Positions 1 through 8,331 are shown, counted from the stretch's first letter. The stretch is DNA of 64,000 nucleotides from Thermococcus sp. 18S1 (GCF_012027645.1 NZ_SNUU01000001.1:1364001-1428000); one strand, 5' to 3'. Numbers and translations: made by a program. The notes: generated by a model from the sequence alone, not told the origin.

Positions 1-1651
1 AGTCTATTGGCGATGTCAGGTCAATTGTCTCTGAGTATTCTTTTGTTATCGTCCTCTCCTCACAACTGGGGGAAGTCGCGAGTGTTTCTTTATTTTCTGA
101 TAGGGGTACTGCTCCACAGGTAGGGGTATACGTGACCTCAACTTTCCCACTTACTACGATTTCCCCGTCCATTGTATGGGATAATGTAAACCCTCCACTC
201 TCCCAGGTATAACTCTCTCCTGCATTCAGGAATGAAATACTACCTGAGTCTGAGTCACCGGTTGTATAGTCCTTGATGCTAATCTTAATATTGCTAACTG
301 CATTATCCTCTGCATTGAGAGATACCTTAATATGGTACTTAATCTCGCCTGGAACGTTCTTGTCAACAACAACTGCAACATCGGTTATTGTAAGCTTGCC
401 CGGATCATTTTGAGTATCTACCGCCTCTCTAAGTACGCTGTAACCTACTTTTTCTGTAGTTAACATCGCAGAATCCAAATTGGTCTTATCTGTCGAAATA
501 GCAGTGATCTTTTCGAGAGGTTCTGGATTTATCGGGTCGATCGGGGTTATCGGGTCACTTGGAGGCAATTTCTTGTAGTCTGGGTTGGTTATGACCTCAC
601 GGGATACAACGGTGACCTTCAGAGCGTCCTTAAGCTCCGCTACCTTCTGGTTGAGCATCTTCGGGAGTTTGGGGTTGCTGTTGCCCTGCTTCATGGCATT
701 CGCAAGCACCAGTATGTCGGAAGTTAGTTTGTACGCCTCCAGTGCGCCCGGCCAGTAATACGTCGTGACGTTTATCCCGAATCCATTGTGGTCAAAATAT
801 CCCTGCTCAATTCTGAATGCAATCGATCCGTCATGGACCCAAAGGACTCCCCTCAGGTTTCCTGTCGTGATTGTTATCTCCTCACCATCGAAAAATGCCA
901 GTTTCACCTGTTTTGGACTGCTCGAAGAGTAAGTTATAAGCTCATACATCGGCGCTCTCAGTGAAACGATGGAGTCCTCCATTCCCTTGTAGTCACCTTC
1001 AACGTATGAGCGATAGAACTCGACCCACTCTCTTAGCAGCAGTGGGTGTATTAAAGTCTCATCGTTACTCCCGAGGATTCTGGTGGGCTGGGCCCATTTC
1101 CATTTTTTGAGTGTCCATGTCTCGTACTCGTTGTATTTGAACGCCACGTCGATGAAGGCCATGGAGAAGTTTTCGAGGAAAGCCGTCATGTTGAAGTCCT
1201 CGTTAATCTCACCAGCGTTCTTGGCAATGTAATCTTCCAATGCTTGAATCTGCTCGTCACTCCAGCCTTGCGCTTTTAAAGCTTCTACAGTCTCTTGGGG
1301 GAGGCCATTCTGGCTGATGTTTTGAGCCATTTCCCTTAATTCTTCCGCAGTGTAGTACGTCTTCACGCCAGAAGTCTTCAGTTCCTCCAGAGCCTGCCAG
1401 ATTAAGGCTGAAATGTTGGCGGCATTCTCTGCACCAAGACGGGAATTCTGGATTAACTCTCTGGCGAGGGTGGTGTTTCCAGTAGTGTTGAATTGAACCA
1501 CGAGTTCTGCTTCCCTGTTGAGAATCTCCCAGAATCTTTCGTAAGGATCGTCCTGTGTTCCAACGCTAGTTGCGTAGGCAGTGTTTCCTGCCGCCGCTAC
1601 CATTGACCCCAGCAGGAGGATTATCAACATCACTCCTACCGCCTTTCTCAT
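1..1651 (-). CDS. Secreted protein with signal peptide, C-terminus cut by window edge
   Basis: The minus frame stays open from an ATG at 1649-1651 to base 1, giving about 550 residues without a stop, so the gene continues beyond the window. Residues 1-27 form a signal peptide (basic MRKA start, hydrophobic core, AxA-like end). Residues about 40-350 are mostly helical and hydrophilic with a Trp-rich patch near 180-190. A Pro/Asp linker (about 363-378, DPITPIDPINP type) leads to a beta-rich, Thr/Ser-rich C-terminal part that looks Ig-like or CARDB-like and holds a Cys pair. A GGTGA ribosome site precedes the start and a TTTTAA TATA-like box lies near 1690. The gene is visibly more AT-rich than its neighbours. 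I do not recognise the family; a surface-exposed or exported role is inferred from the signal peptide. Confidence 0.8.
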   Translation of the reverse strand, partial: MRKAVGVMLIILLLGSMVAAAGNTAYATSVGTQDDPYERFWEILNREAELVVQFNTTGNTTLARELIQNSRLGAENAANISALIWQALEELKTSGVKTYYTAEELREMAQNISQNGLPQETVEALKAQGWSDEQIQALEDYIAKNAGEINEDFNMTAFLENFSMAFIDVAFKYNEYETWTLKKWKWAQPTRILGSNDETLIHPLLLREWVEFYRSYVEGDYKGMEDSIVSLRAPMYELITYSSSSPKQVKLAFFDGEEITITTGNLRGVLWVHDGSIAFRIEQGYFDHNGFGINVTTYYWPGALEAYKLTSDILVLANAMKQGNSNPKLPKMLNQKVAELKDALKVTVVSREVITNPDYKKLPPSDPITPIDPINPEPLEKITAISTDKTNLDSAMLTTEKVGYSVLREAVDTQNDPGKLTITDVAVVVDKNVPGEIKYHIKVSLNAEDNAVSNIKISIKDYTTGDSDSGSISFLNAGESYTWESGGFTLSHTMDGEIVVSGKVEVTYTPTCGAVPLSENKETLATSPSCEERTITKEYSETIDLTSPID

Positions 1652-1747
1652 GGAAATTTCACCAATATACTATTTGTGGTTAGAACTTAAAAGATTTCTC
1701 TATTCAAATTTCACGCACCATCAAAAATAGTACGCAAAAATGGAAAA

Positions 1748-2554
1748 TCACAAACTCGTCAGCAGCTCTATCAATCCCTGCTTCGTCGGGACTTTGGAGA
1801 ACTTCTCGGGGTCCTTCACCTTCAGGAGCAGGGGAACGTCCCCGAAGAGCCTGAGAACCTTTCCGAAGGGTATGCTTCCCTCGCCGGGGAGAAGGTGGAG
1901 GTCGCCGACACCGTAGGCGAGGGCATCCTCGGGCTCAACCTGCGGGAAGAGCTTTCCGAAGTTGTCGTGTATCATGAGGATTACGGTTTTGTCTGTTCCC
2001 AGCTTTACGTCCTCGAGCAGCTTGTCCGCGTCACCCTGGGCGCTGAGGAAGGCGTGGGCGACGTCGAGGGCGAAGCCGACGTTCTTCCTGTCCACGTTCT
2101 CGACGACGTAGAGCGTGTCCTTGACACTGAACGTGTTCTCGAGGGCTATCTTTATCCCGAACGGGCCCACCATGTCCGCAAGCTGCTGGAGGGCCTCTAT
2201 TTCGAGGTCGAGCCTCCCGGTTCTTCCGCTCTGCATGACGATAACCTTGGCGCCCAGCTTTATCGCGACGTCGGCGACTGCCCTTGCAACGCGGAAGTGA
2301 CGGGTGTAGTAGATGTGATCGCGGAGGTTGACGGAGGTGGGCATCCTGACGATGTAGTCGATTCCGACGCCCCTCAGGGTCGTCTCGATGTTTTTGAGCT
2401 TTTTCTCAACAACGACGCCGTTCTTTATGAGGCCGAGAGTGTGGGGGAATATCGAGACGAAGTCGTAGTTCTTTATCTTGACGTCCGCGAGCACCGACGC
2501 GAGGGTCTTGTCCTTCGTGACGAAATGCGGATAGACTGTAATTCCTATCTCCAT
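1748..2554 (-). CDS. Sugar phosphate isomerase/epimerase-like TIM-barrel protein
   Basis: The 268-residue protein fits the xylose isomerase-like/AP endonuclease 2 TIM-barrel superfamily. The expected metal-site strands are visible: ALENTF near residue 140, FALDVAHAF near 165 (Asp and His) and LMIHDNFG near 195. The final acid of a classical metal site is less clear, so endonuclease IV activity is unlikely; length and motifs suit sugar isomerase/epimerase paralogues common in Thermococcales. The substrate cannot be told. The start ATG at 2554 is preceded by a GGTGGTAG-like ribosome site. It is divergently placed from sppA, with about 95 bp between the two starts holding both promoters. Confidence 0.75.
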   Translation of the reverse strand: MEIGITVYPHFVTKDKTLASVLADVKIKNYDFVSIFPHTLGLIKNGVVVEKKLKNIETTLRGVGIDYIVRMPTSVNLRDHIYYTRHFRVARAVADVAIKLGAKVIVMQSGRTGRLDLEIEALQQLADMVGPFGIKIALENTFSVKDTLYVVENVDRKNVGFALDVAHAFLSAQGDADKLLEDVKLGTDKTVILMIHDNFGKLFPQVEPEDALAYGVGDLHLLPGEGSIPFGKVLRLFGDVPLLLKVKDPEKFSKVPTKQGLIELLTSL

Positions 2555-2648
2555 GCTACCACCTACAAGAGAGTGTGCCGCTGGATATAAAAGCTTACCG
2601 AGGGACAGACTTTAAAAGTTCCGGGCGGAACATCTTCCGGGTGAGTGG

Positions 2649-3653
2649 ATGAGGGAAAACATCTGGAAGTACATATCCGCGGTTCTCATACTCCTGCTCG
2701 CCGCCTCAAGCGTGGCGGTGGTGCTGCTCTACATGCAGAACTCAGAGCTAAAATCTTACACCCCTTCGAACATCTCCCCGGTAGTTGTGGAGACCTCACT
2801 GAACGCGACGTGCAACGAAACGGCGTATAAGCTCCAGATAGAGGAGCTCCAGAGGCAGCTGGACTTCATGCGGGCCCAGCTCAGGGAGAGGAACATGCCC
2901 GAAGGAAATACGACGATAGCCGTCGTCCCGATATTCGGCCTGATTGACGAGTACACCGCCCTAAGAATCGTACCCCTTCTGAGGGACATTGCCCGGAACG
3001 ACTCAATCGGTGGCGTTGTTCTCTGGATAGAGAGTCCGGGCGGATACGTGGGGCCGGTGAGGGATATCTATGCCACGGTTCGGAAGCTCAACCTCATTAA
3101 ACCCGTGGTCGCCTACACCGGCGGCATGGCGGCATCGGGTGGATACTACATCGCCGCAGGCGCCGAGAAGATAATAGCGGACCCCCTCGCAGAGGTGGGC
3201 AGTATCGGCGTCATCTACGTCCACTACAACCTCCAGAAGAACTACGAGATGAACGGCATCAAGGTCGATGTCTTCAAGACCGGCCCCTACAAGGACACCG
3301 GTGCGGAGTGGCGCGACCTGAGCGAGGAGGAGCGCGAGATGATAGCGGAGAGCATTGACACATATTTCCAGGCATTCCTCCAGGCGGTGAGCAGCGGGAG
3401 AAACATGCCGCTCAACGAGACCAGGAAGTATGCAACCGGCCAGACCTGGTTCGCCATGAACGTGACCGGCTCCCTTGTGGATGAAACCGGCGACATCGAC
3501 CGTGCCCTGAGCATCCTTTCAGAGGAGCTCAACGTCACCAACCCACGCGTCGTCATATACAGCGGGGACTCTCCTTCGGATTTTGGTATCTTCGGGAGCA
3601 CGGCCCTCCTGCTTGATCCGCGCTACGTGAGCGCTTACCTGAAGACCGGCTGA
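2649..3653 (+). CDS. sppA: Signal peptide peptidase SppA (family S49)
   Basis: The protein is a membrane-anchored serine protease that degrades cleaved signal peptides. Residues about 8-29 form one N-terminal membrane segment, so the catalytic domain faces outward, and a short coiled-coil-like region (about 57-82) follows. Ser163 in the MAASGGYY motif and Lys215 in TGPYKD form the expected Ser/Lys dyad; the archaeal enzyme studied in T. kodakarensis has its dyad at essentially the same positions. The 334-residue length is typical of the archaeal single-domain form. ATG at 2649 follows GTGAGTGG. The next gene begins 10 bp downstream, so they are probably co-transcribed, with the AI-2E family gene as third member. 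Confidence 0.92.
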   Translation: MRENIWKYISAVLILLLAASSVAVVLLYMQNSELKSYTPSNISPVVVETSLNATCNETAYKLQIEELQRQLDFMRAQLRERNMPEGNTTIAVVPIFGLIDEYTALRIVPLLRDIARNDSIGGVVLWIESPGGYVGPVRDIYATVRKLNLIKPVVAYTGGMAASGGYYIAAGAEKIIADPLAEVGSIGVIYVHYNLQKNYEMNGIKVDVFKTGPYKDTGAEWRDLSEEEREMIAESIDTYFQAFLQAVSSGRNMPLNETRKYATGQTWFAMNVTGSLVDETGDIDRALSILSEELNVTNPRVVIYSGDSPSDFGIFGSTALLLDPRYVSAYLKTG

Positions 3654-3663
3654 GGTGGTTGGC

Positions 3664-4143
3664 ATGCTCTGTGAGGAGAAGCTCGAGGTATTTGAAAACG
3701 GATTCCGGGATGAGAAGTTCAACCTCAAGGTGAAGTTCTACGGAAGGGACGCCAGAAAGCTTCTCCTTGCAGTGATAAGGGAGCTTTACCTCCCCGATTA
3801 TGGGGAGGACTACGTCTACCCCTTTGAGTGCGCCAAGGAGTTCTGGGGCATCCACCTGGACCCCTCCGAGATAGTCACGGAGGAGTTCCGGCCGAGCCTC
3901 ATCAAGTTCCTCAACCGCAGCGTTCTCAATCGCCTCGAAAAGGCCCTCGAGGAGGTCGATGCGCCCCGGGAGGTTAAGGACACCATAGACTTCGAAAAGG
4001 CCGAGGTTCACAAGCTCAAGAAAGGTTTATTAGCCCTGGGGAAGAACTTCATACTCGGCGAGGGGGCGTACCTCATCGTCTTCAACAAACCCGCTGCGAG
4101 GGAGCTCATACTGAAATACCTGGGGATGCTGGATGGAGCTTGA
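3664..4143 (+). CDS. Conserved hypothetical protein of the sppA operon
   Basis: The 159-residue soluble protein has no membrane segment and no motif I recognise. The start was set at ATG 3664, because GAGGTGG overlapping the sppA stop lies 5 bp upstream; a GTG at 3655 would add three residues but has no ribosome site. The sequence is acidic/basic mixed, with a Cys at residue 3, a Cys near 60 and an amphipathic helix-rich C-terminus. It sits between sppA (10 bp gap) and the AI-2E family gene (11 bp overlap), which argues for one three-gene transcript. The function is unknown; membrane-protein quality control is only a context guess. Confidence 0.75.
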   Translation: MLCEEKLEVFENGFRDEKFNLKVKFYGRDARKLLLAVIRELYLPDYGEDYVYPFECAKEFWGIHLDPSEIVTEEFRPSLIKFLNRSVLNRLEKALEEVDAPREVKDTIDFEKAEVHKLKKGLLALGKNFILGEGAYLIVFNKPAARELILKYLGMLDGA

Positions 4144-5143
4144 AGCCGCAGTCTGGATCGCGATATCACTCGTAGTTCTCTACCTCGTCTGGGAGACGGT
4201 TAGCCCTATCCTTTCTCCCCTCATACTTGCGATAACCCTGGCTTACATCCTCTATCCTTTCCACGAGCGCCTCTCCAGGAAAACCGGAAAGCGTGTTTCG
4301 GCCTTTACCATGACGGGCATCCTCACGATCCTGACGTTTCTCTTCATGATCGGCTTTGCCCTCTGGATAAACGACGTCAAACAGTCCCTGGCGTACTACA
4401 TAGATGCCTTTTTCCGATGGCTGCTTGGCTTCCACCTTCCCCCCGCAATCTACGAGCTCATCCAACGCCTCGCGGAGGATATTCCCAAGCGCTTTGAGGA
4501 GTACGTTCTTGGATACACCTACTCCATTCCAAAGCTCTCCCTTCAGGCCATCGTGATGGTCTTCGCGTTCTATGGAATCCTCGTGAACACCGAGACAATA
4601 CGGGAGGAAGTTCATGCCCTCCTTCCGCAGGACAACAGGGAGCTGGCCATTAAACTCCTGAATAGCGCTGGAAGAACCCTCCACAGCCTTCTCCGCGGAT
4701 GGCTAGCCCTGAGCATACTCAAGGGTGTGGCCATATCGATAGGTTTCTATCTCTTCGCCATAGCCGACGCCGGCGGTGCGATCGCGGCCGGCATCTTCAC
4801 GATAATCTTTGAGCTCCTCCCTGTCATCGGAGGGTGGATAGTCTGGCTGGCCGGGGCGGCCTATCTCTTTGGCACCGGGGATACTGCCGCTGCGGTCGTC
4901 TTTGCACTCTACGGTGCGGTTTTCGTCTCCCCTATGCCGGACTACATCCTCAGGTCCCGCCTGGGCGAGAGGGAAACAGGGGTAAACGCGCTAATAAGCC
5001 TCGTTGGAATCTTCGGGGGCTACATAGCTTTCGGTTTCGTCGGCCTGATAATCGGCCCCGTTGCCCTGTCCCTCCTCGGAACCCTGGTCGAGGAATGGAA
5101 GAAGACGAAAGAAGCGGCCGCTACATCCGGAACTTCCTCATGA
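4133..5143 (+). CDS. AI-2E family transporter (PerM/YhhT-like)
   Basis: The 336-residue polytopic membrane protein has the layout of the AI-2E/PerM family: two hydrophobic segments at the N-terminus (about 5-40), one near 60-80, a long amphipathic region (about 85-150), then four to five closely packed segments from about 185 to 325, including the conserved LLPVIGGWIVW and ALYGAVFVSPMPDYILRSRLG-type stretch. Family members export small solutes or act as Na+(Li+)/H+ antiporters in some bacteria; the archaeal substrate is unknown. ATG 4133 overlaps the previous gene by 11 bp. The 3' end overlaps the convergent dihydropteroate synthase gene by 23 bp. Confidence 0.85.
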   Translation: MELEAAVWIAISLVVLYLVWETVSPILSPLILAITLAYILYPFHERLSRKTGKRVSAFTMTGILTILTFLFMIGFALWINDVKQSLAYYIDAFFRWLLGFHLPPAIYELIQRLAEDIPKRFEEYVLGYTYSIPKLSLQAIVMVFAFYGILVNTETIREEVHALLPQDNRELAIKLLNSAGRTLHSLLRGWLALSILKGVAISIGFYLFAIADAGGAIAAGIFTIIFELLPVIGGWIVWLAGAAYLFGTGDTAAAVVFALYGAVFVSPMPDYILRSRLGERETGVNALISLVGIFGGYIAFGFVGLIIGPVALSLLGTLVEEWKKTKEAAATSGTSS

Positions 5144-5939
5144 ACGCTGCCATCTTAACGGCATCGAGTGTTTCCCTGACGTCGTGTGTCCGGATTATGT
5201 TCGCCCCGTTGAAGACGGCCACCGCCGTGGCGGCAAGACTCCCAGGGAGCCTTTCCGCGGGGTCTTTTCTGTCAGTTATTGCCCCGATGAACGACTTCCT
5301 GGAGACTCCTATGAGGATGGGCCGTCCGAAGATTTTGAGCATGTTGAGGTTCGCCAGAACATTTGAGTCCCACTCGTACCAGGGCGGCCACTCCGGGCGG
5401 AGGAAGCCTATGGCCGGGTCTATGGCGACCTCCTCGATATCATGCTTCGCGGCTATGACTATGCTTTCCTGCAGGAGGTCCACCACGGTATGAATCGGGT
5501 CGCTGAGGTTCCTCACCTCCCCGTGGGCACAGACTATCACCGGGGCGGTATATTCAGCCGCGACCTCCGCCATCTTCGCGTCTCCCTTCAGGCCGGTGAC
5601 GTCGTTTATAATGTCAGCCCCCGCTTTGAGCGCCTCTTCAGCGACTTTTGCGCTGGTGGTGTCTATGCTTATCGGCACGTCCACGTGGTCGCGAATGGCC
5701 TTAACCGCCCATACCGCCCGCCTTACCTCCTCCTCAACGGGAATCTGGGTCTCGAGGTATGGCGCGGTCGATTTAGCACCGATGTCGATGAAGGTAGCAC
5801 CGTCCTCAACCATCTTCACCGCGGTCTCGATGAGCCTGTCCTCGTCGTCCCTGACGCTTCCCTTGTAGAAGCTCTCGGGCGAAACGTTGATGACGCCCAT
5901 TATCCTGGGCTCACCCAGGTCAACTCCAGCGAACTTCAT
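5121..5939 (-). CDS. folP: Dihydropteroate synthase-like enzyme
   Basis: The 272-residue TIM barrel carries the pterin-binding signature: MGVINVSPESF at about residues 14-24, DGATFIDIGAKST at about 47-59, PISIDT near 88, ADIINDVTG near 107 and a C-terminal LIGVSRKSFIG plus GANIIRTHDV. Classical enzymes join a pterin diphosphate to p-aminobenzoate. In Thermococcales, which make methanopterin-like or modified folate cofactors, the acceptor is more likely the ribofuranosylaminobenzene product of the RFAP synthase encoded 400 bp away; that is inferred. It is co-transcribed with the small membrane protein upstream (20 bp overlap) and convergent with the AI-2E gene. Confidence 0.85.
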   Translation of the reverse strand: MKFAGVDLGEPRIMGVINVSPESFYKGSVRDDEDRLIETAVKMVEDGATFIDIGAKSTAPYLETQIPVEEEVRRAVWAVKAIRDHVDVPISIDTTSAKVAEEALKAGADIINDVTGLKGDAKMAEVAAEYTAPVIVCAHGEVRNLSDPIHTVVDLLQESIVIAAKHDIEEVAIDPAIGFLRPEWPPWYEWDSNVLANLNMLKIFGRPILIGVSRKSFIGAITDRKDPAERLPGSLAATAVAVFNGANIIRTHDVRETLDAVKMAAFMRKFRM

Positions 5940-6237
5940 GGTTCACACCCAGCTCGAGCTTAATGGCCATGAATAAAAAGGTTAGCGTGGCTATGAGGGT
6001 GGGCAAAAACGGGTCGACCTTCGGGTCGTTGGAATGCACGGCGACCGCGAGGAGGCCGTTGACCGCACTGAAGCCGGCCAGGACTGCCTCGTCGGTTACC
6101 TTCGTCTTGAGCCTGCCGAGGACGTGGAAGAGATACAGCTCGGTCATGAGGGGCGCTATGGTTAGTATCCCGATCAGTCCGGTGAATATCGTGAGGAGGT
6201 ACAGGGCAATTCCAAGTGCGTCATCGCCTTCTCCCAT
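5920..6237 (-). CDS. Small membrane protein upstream of dihydropteroate synthase gene
   Basis: The protein is about 105 residues with three hydrophobic segments (near 10-33, 50-67 and 80-98) separated by short charged loops. The start was put at ATG 6237 because GGTGAT lies just upstream and an ACTTTTAAG TATA-like box near 6268-6276 falls inside the longer open frame that begins at 6285. The 3' end overlaps folP by 20 bp, so translation is probably coupled. I do not recognise the family. Context suggests a link to pterin metabolism or transport, but nothing in the sequence proves it. Confidence 0.65.
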   Translation of the reverse strand: MGEGDDALGIALYLLTIFTGLIGILTIAPLMTELYLFHVLGRLKTKVTDEAVLAGFSAVNGLLAVAVHSNDPKVDPFLPTLIATLTFLFMAIKLELGVNHEVRWS

Positions 6238-6326
6238 ATTATCACCGTCGGGTGTAATATTGGAAATGCTTAAAAGTTTTGCCAACCGTTAAAAATCGAT
6301 AACCCCAACTTCCCCCGGTGACGTTC

Positions 6327-7295
6327 ATGCTAATCCGTACTCCGAGGAGGCTTCACCTGGGTCTCATCGATCCCTCCGCCACCTTTGGAAGGCGCTTTGG
6401 AAGCCTGGGGGTTGCCCTTGAAGGTGGCTACGAGGTCAGAATCGTTGAGGGCGAGGCCATGGAAGTGATTGCAGATGGGGAAGACAGGGAAACCATCGAG
6501 TTCGCCATAAAGAGGATGAACTCCGTCTACGAAACCGGGGTCAACTACATCGTCGAGGTCAGGAAAGCCATCCCCCGACACGTTGGCCTGGGCTCCACCA
6601 CCCAGCTCAGTCTAGCGGTCGCGATGGGAATAGCCCGGCTTAACAACCTGAACGTCTCGGTTGAGGAGCTGGCGAGGGTTCTCGGAAGGGGGAGGAACGG
6701 CGGTGCTGGAATCTACTCCTTCGCCCACGGTGGATTCGTCATAGACGGCGGCGTTAGAAACGGCATTCCGCCCCTGATATTCCGCGAGGATTTTCCACCC
6801 GAATGGGGCTTCCTCCTGGTGATTCCGGAACTTAAACCCGGCCTCGACGAGGAGGAGGAAAAGCCCGTGATGGCTGGCGTCGTTGGAAGGGCCGACGTTG
6901 CCATGGAGATAAGCCACAGAATACTGCTCGGCCTCCTGCCTGCCCTCAAGGAGAAGGACGTGAAGACCTTCGGTGAGCACCTCTCTGCGATACAGAGGCT
7001 CGTTGGAAAGCACTTCGAGCCGTACCAGGGAGGGGAGTTCAGGGAGGACGTTAAGCTGATACTCGACTTTCTCGCCGAAAAAACCTACGGCCATGGCCAA
7101 AGCTCCTGGGGCCCGACTGTTTATGGGCTGATACTCAGGAGTGACTTCCAGAGGCTCAGCGCCGAGGCCCACGACTACCTGAGGGAGCACGGGATAAAGG
7201 CGAAGGTCGAGCTCGGCCTTCCGAACAACACCGGGGCGGAGGTAATTGGGGAGAGTGCGTTCCTTGAGAGGCTGATAAAATCCGTGGGTGGTTAA
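6327..7295 (+). CDS. Beta-ribofuranosylaminobenzene 5'-phosphate synthase (RFAP synthase)
   Basis: The 322-residue protein belongs to the GHMP-kinase-fold family that contains RFAP synthase, the enzyme joining phosphoribosyl diphosphate and p-aminobenzoate (or 4-hydroxybenzoate) with loss of CO2 as the first committed step to the methanopterin side chain. Typical features are PRRLHLGLIDP at the N-terminus, the glycine-rich IPRHVGLGSTTQL (about 82-94), GRGRNGGAGIYSFAHGGFVIDGG (split here by a short loop, about 120-142) and a C-terminal GHGQSSWGPTVYG. ATG 6327 follows GGTGA by 5 bp and is preferred to GTG 6318. It lies head-to-head with the folP unit, making a pterin-cofactor cluster. Confidence 0.88.
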   Translation: MLIRTPRRLHLGLIDPSATFGRRFGSLGVALEGGYEVRIVEGEAMEVIADGEDRETIEFAIKRMNSVYETGVNYIVEVRKAIPRHVGLGSTTQLSLAVAMGIARLNNLNVSVEELARVLGRGRNGGAGIYSFAHGGFVIDGGVRNGIPPLIFREDFPPEWGFLLVIPELKPGLDEEEEKPVMAGVVGRADVAMEISHRILLGLLPALKEKDVKTFGEHLSAIQRLVGKHFEPYQGGEFREDVKLILDFLAEKTYGHGQSSWGPTVYGLILRSDFQRLSAEAHDYLREHGIKAKVELGLPNNTGAEVIGESAFLERLIKSVGG

Positions 7296-7296
7296 A

Positions 7297-8088
7297 TTGA
7301 CGCTGGACCGGTTCATCAGGGTAAAATACAAGGTCGACGAGGAGAAGGTGGAGGTCCTCAGGGAGATTCTAAGTGAACTTGGCATTGACTGCGCAAGAAC
7401 AATCGAGGAGAGGGTTGACCTTCAGTTCGACGCCCTCAAAAACCTCCATGCGAACCTTGGAGACGATGAACTCTTCATCAAGCTGGTCATAGCGAACTCC
7501 CTCGTGAGCTATCAGCTGACGGCGAAGGGCGAGCGGTGGTGGTGGGAGTTCTCAAGATATTTTTCGGAAAATCCTCCGGGAGAGAGCATCTCGGAGGCAT
7601 ACTCCCGATTCCTGCCGAGCTCTAGAACCAACAGGCGGCTCGTTGCGAGAAAGGTCAAAAGGCTGGAAAGGGCAGAGCTGTTCCTCGATTCACTGTCGCT
7701 TGACCATCTGAGGGACTACTACTTCAACGGCATGGAGCGCCTGCGCGACGAGCTTGCAAAAACTTTAGGTTCGAAGAGAAGCGCCAAGACCATAGTCTTC
7801 GCCGTCAAGATGTTCGGCTACGCGGGCAGGATAGCCTTTGGGGAGTTTGTCCCGTATCCAATGGCCATCGAGATACCCGACGACGTGAGGATAAACGCCT
7901 ACACGAGGAGGTTTACGAACGAGCCGCCGGTGAGCTTCTGGAGGAAAATTGCGGAAGAAACCGAGATTCCGCCTCTCCACATAGATTCGATACTCTGGCC
8001 AGTTCTGGGAGGAAATGACGAGGTTCTCCGGCGACTGAAGGAGCACTGCACGAAGTGGGAGGACGTCCTGCGGCTGACCTCCCTTTGA
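7297..8088 (+). CDS. Archaeal 8-oxoguanine DNA glycosylase/lyase (AGOG)
   Basis: This is a helix-hairpin-helix-superfamily N-glycosylase/DNA lyase of the archaeal AGOG group, which removes 8-oxoguanine. Diagnostic stretches are QLTAKGERWWWEF (about 70-82), the lysine-rich GSKRSAKTIVFAVKMFGYAGR (two pieces, about 155-175) that holds the Schiff-base lysine, and EIPDDVRINAYTRR with the catalytic aspartate. Length (about 263 residues) fits the family. GGGTGG lies 5 bp before a TTG at 7297, so that start is preferred; an in-frame GTG at 7288 lacks a ribosome site. The gene follows RFAP synthase with no gap and is probably its co-transcribed partner. Confidence 0.85.
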   Translation: MTLDRFIRVKYKVDEEKVEVLREILSELGIDCARTIEERVDLQFDALKNLHANLGDDELFIKLVIANSLVSYQLTAKGERWWWEFSRYFSENPPGESISEAYSRFLPSSRTNRRLVARKVKRLERAELFLDSLSLDHLRDYYFNGMERLRDELAKTLGSKRSAKTIVFAVKMFGYAGRIAFGEFVPYPMAIEIPDDVRINAYTRRFTNEPPVSFWRKIAEETEIPPLHIDSILWPVLGGNDEVLRRLKEHCTKWEDVLRLTSL

Positions 8089-8117
8089 ATTTTGGCCTGG
8101 CCAACCAGATGCAAAGG

Positions 8118-8331
8118 TTTAAATATCCCGCCGTCAATAATACCTCGAAGTTCGAGGCATCGGAGTGAAAGGTATGTCCGGGGTCATTATAACTGAAGGT
8201 GGGGCTTTGGTCAGCAACCGCATGGGGGCGCCGTCACTTCAACCCGATAGACAAAATTTTTATACTCCTTTGATTAGTTGTAGTCGGGTGGGTGGTTTCA
8301 CTCCGGTACCGAAATAAGGGGGGTATGTGTT
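8118..8331 (+). promoter_or_regulatory. Structured leader or ncRNA between AGOG and ABC exporter genes
   Basis: A TATA box (TTTAAATA, 8118-8125) lies over 200 bp before the next start codon. A perfect inverted repeat CCTCGAA-G-TTCGAGG sits at 8143-8157, about where transcription should start. Bases 8159-8168 (ATCGG AGTGA) can pair with 8234-8238 plus 8244-8248 (TCACT, CCGAT; a 5-nt bulge between), closing a roughly 90-nt structured element, followed by a T-run (8256-8261). The same strand 8161-8170 can instead pair perfectly over 10 bp with 8296-8305, near the ribosome site. Two exclusive pairings with an intervening T-run resemble a riboswitch or attenuator; alternatively, an independent small RNA plus a second promoter (TTTTTATAC, 8257-8265). 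Confidence 0.45.

Noticed and set aside
8174-8317. 47-codon frame beginning ATGTCCGGG in the AGOG/ABC gap
   Set aside because: No convincing ribosome site spacing, no domain-like sequence, and it runs through a T-run/TATA element and the paired RNA segments.
8118-8331. Fluoride or TPP riboswitch
   Set aside because: I could not find their conserved core sequences in the leader.
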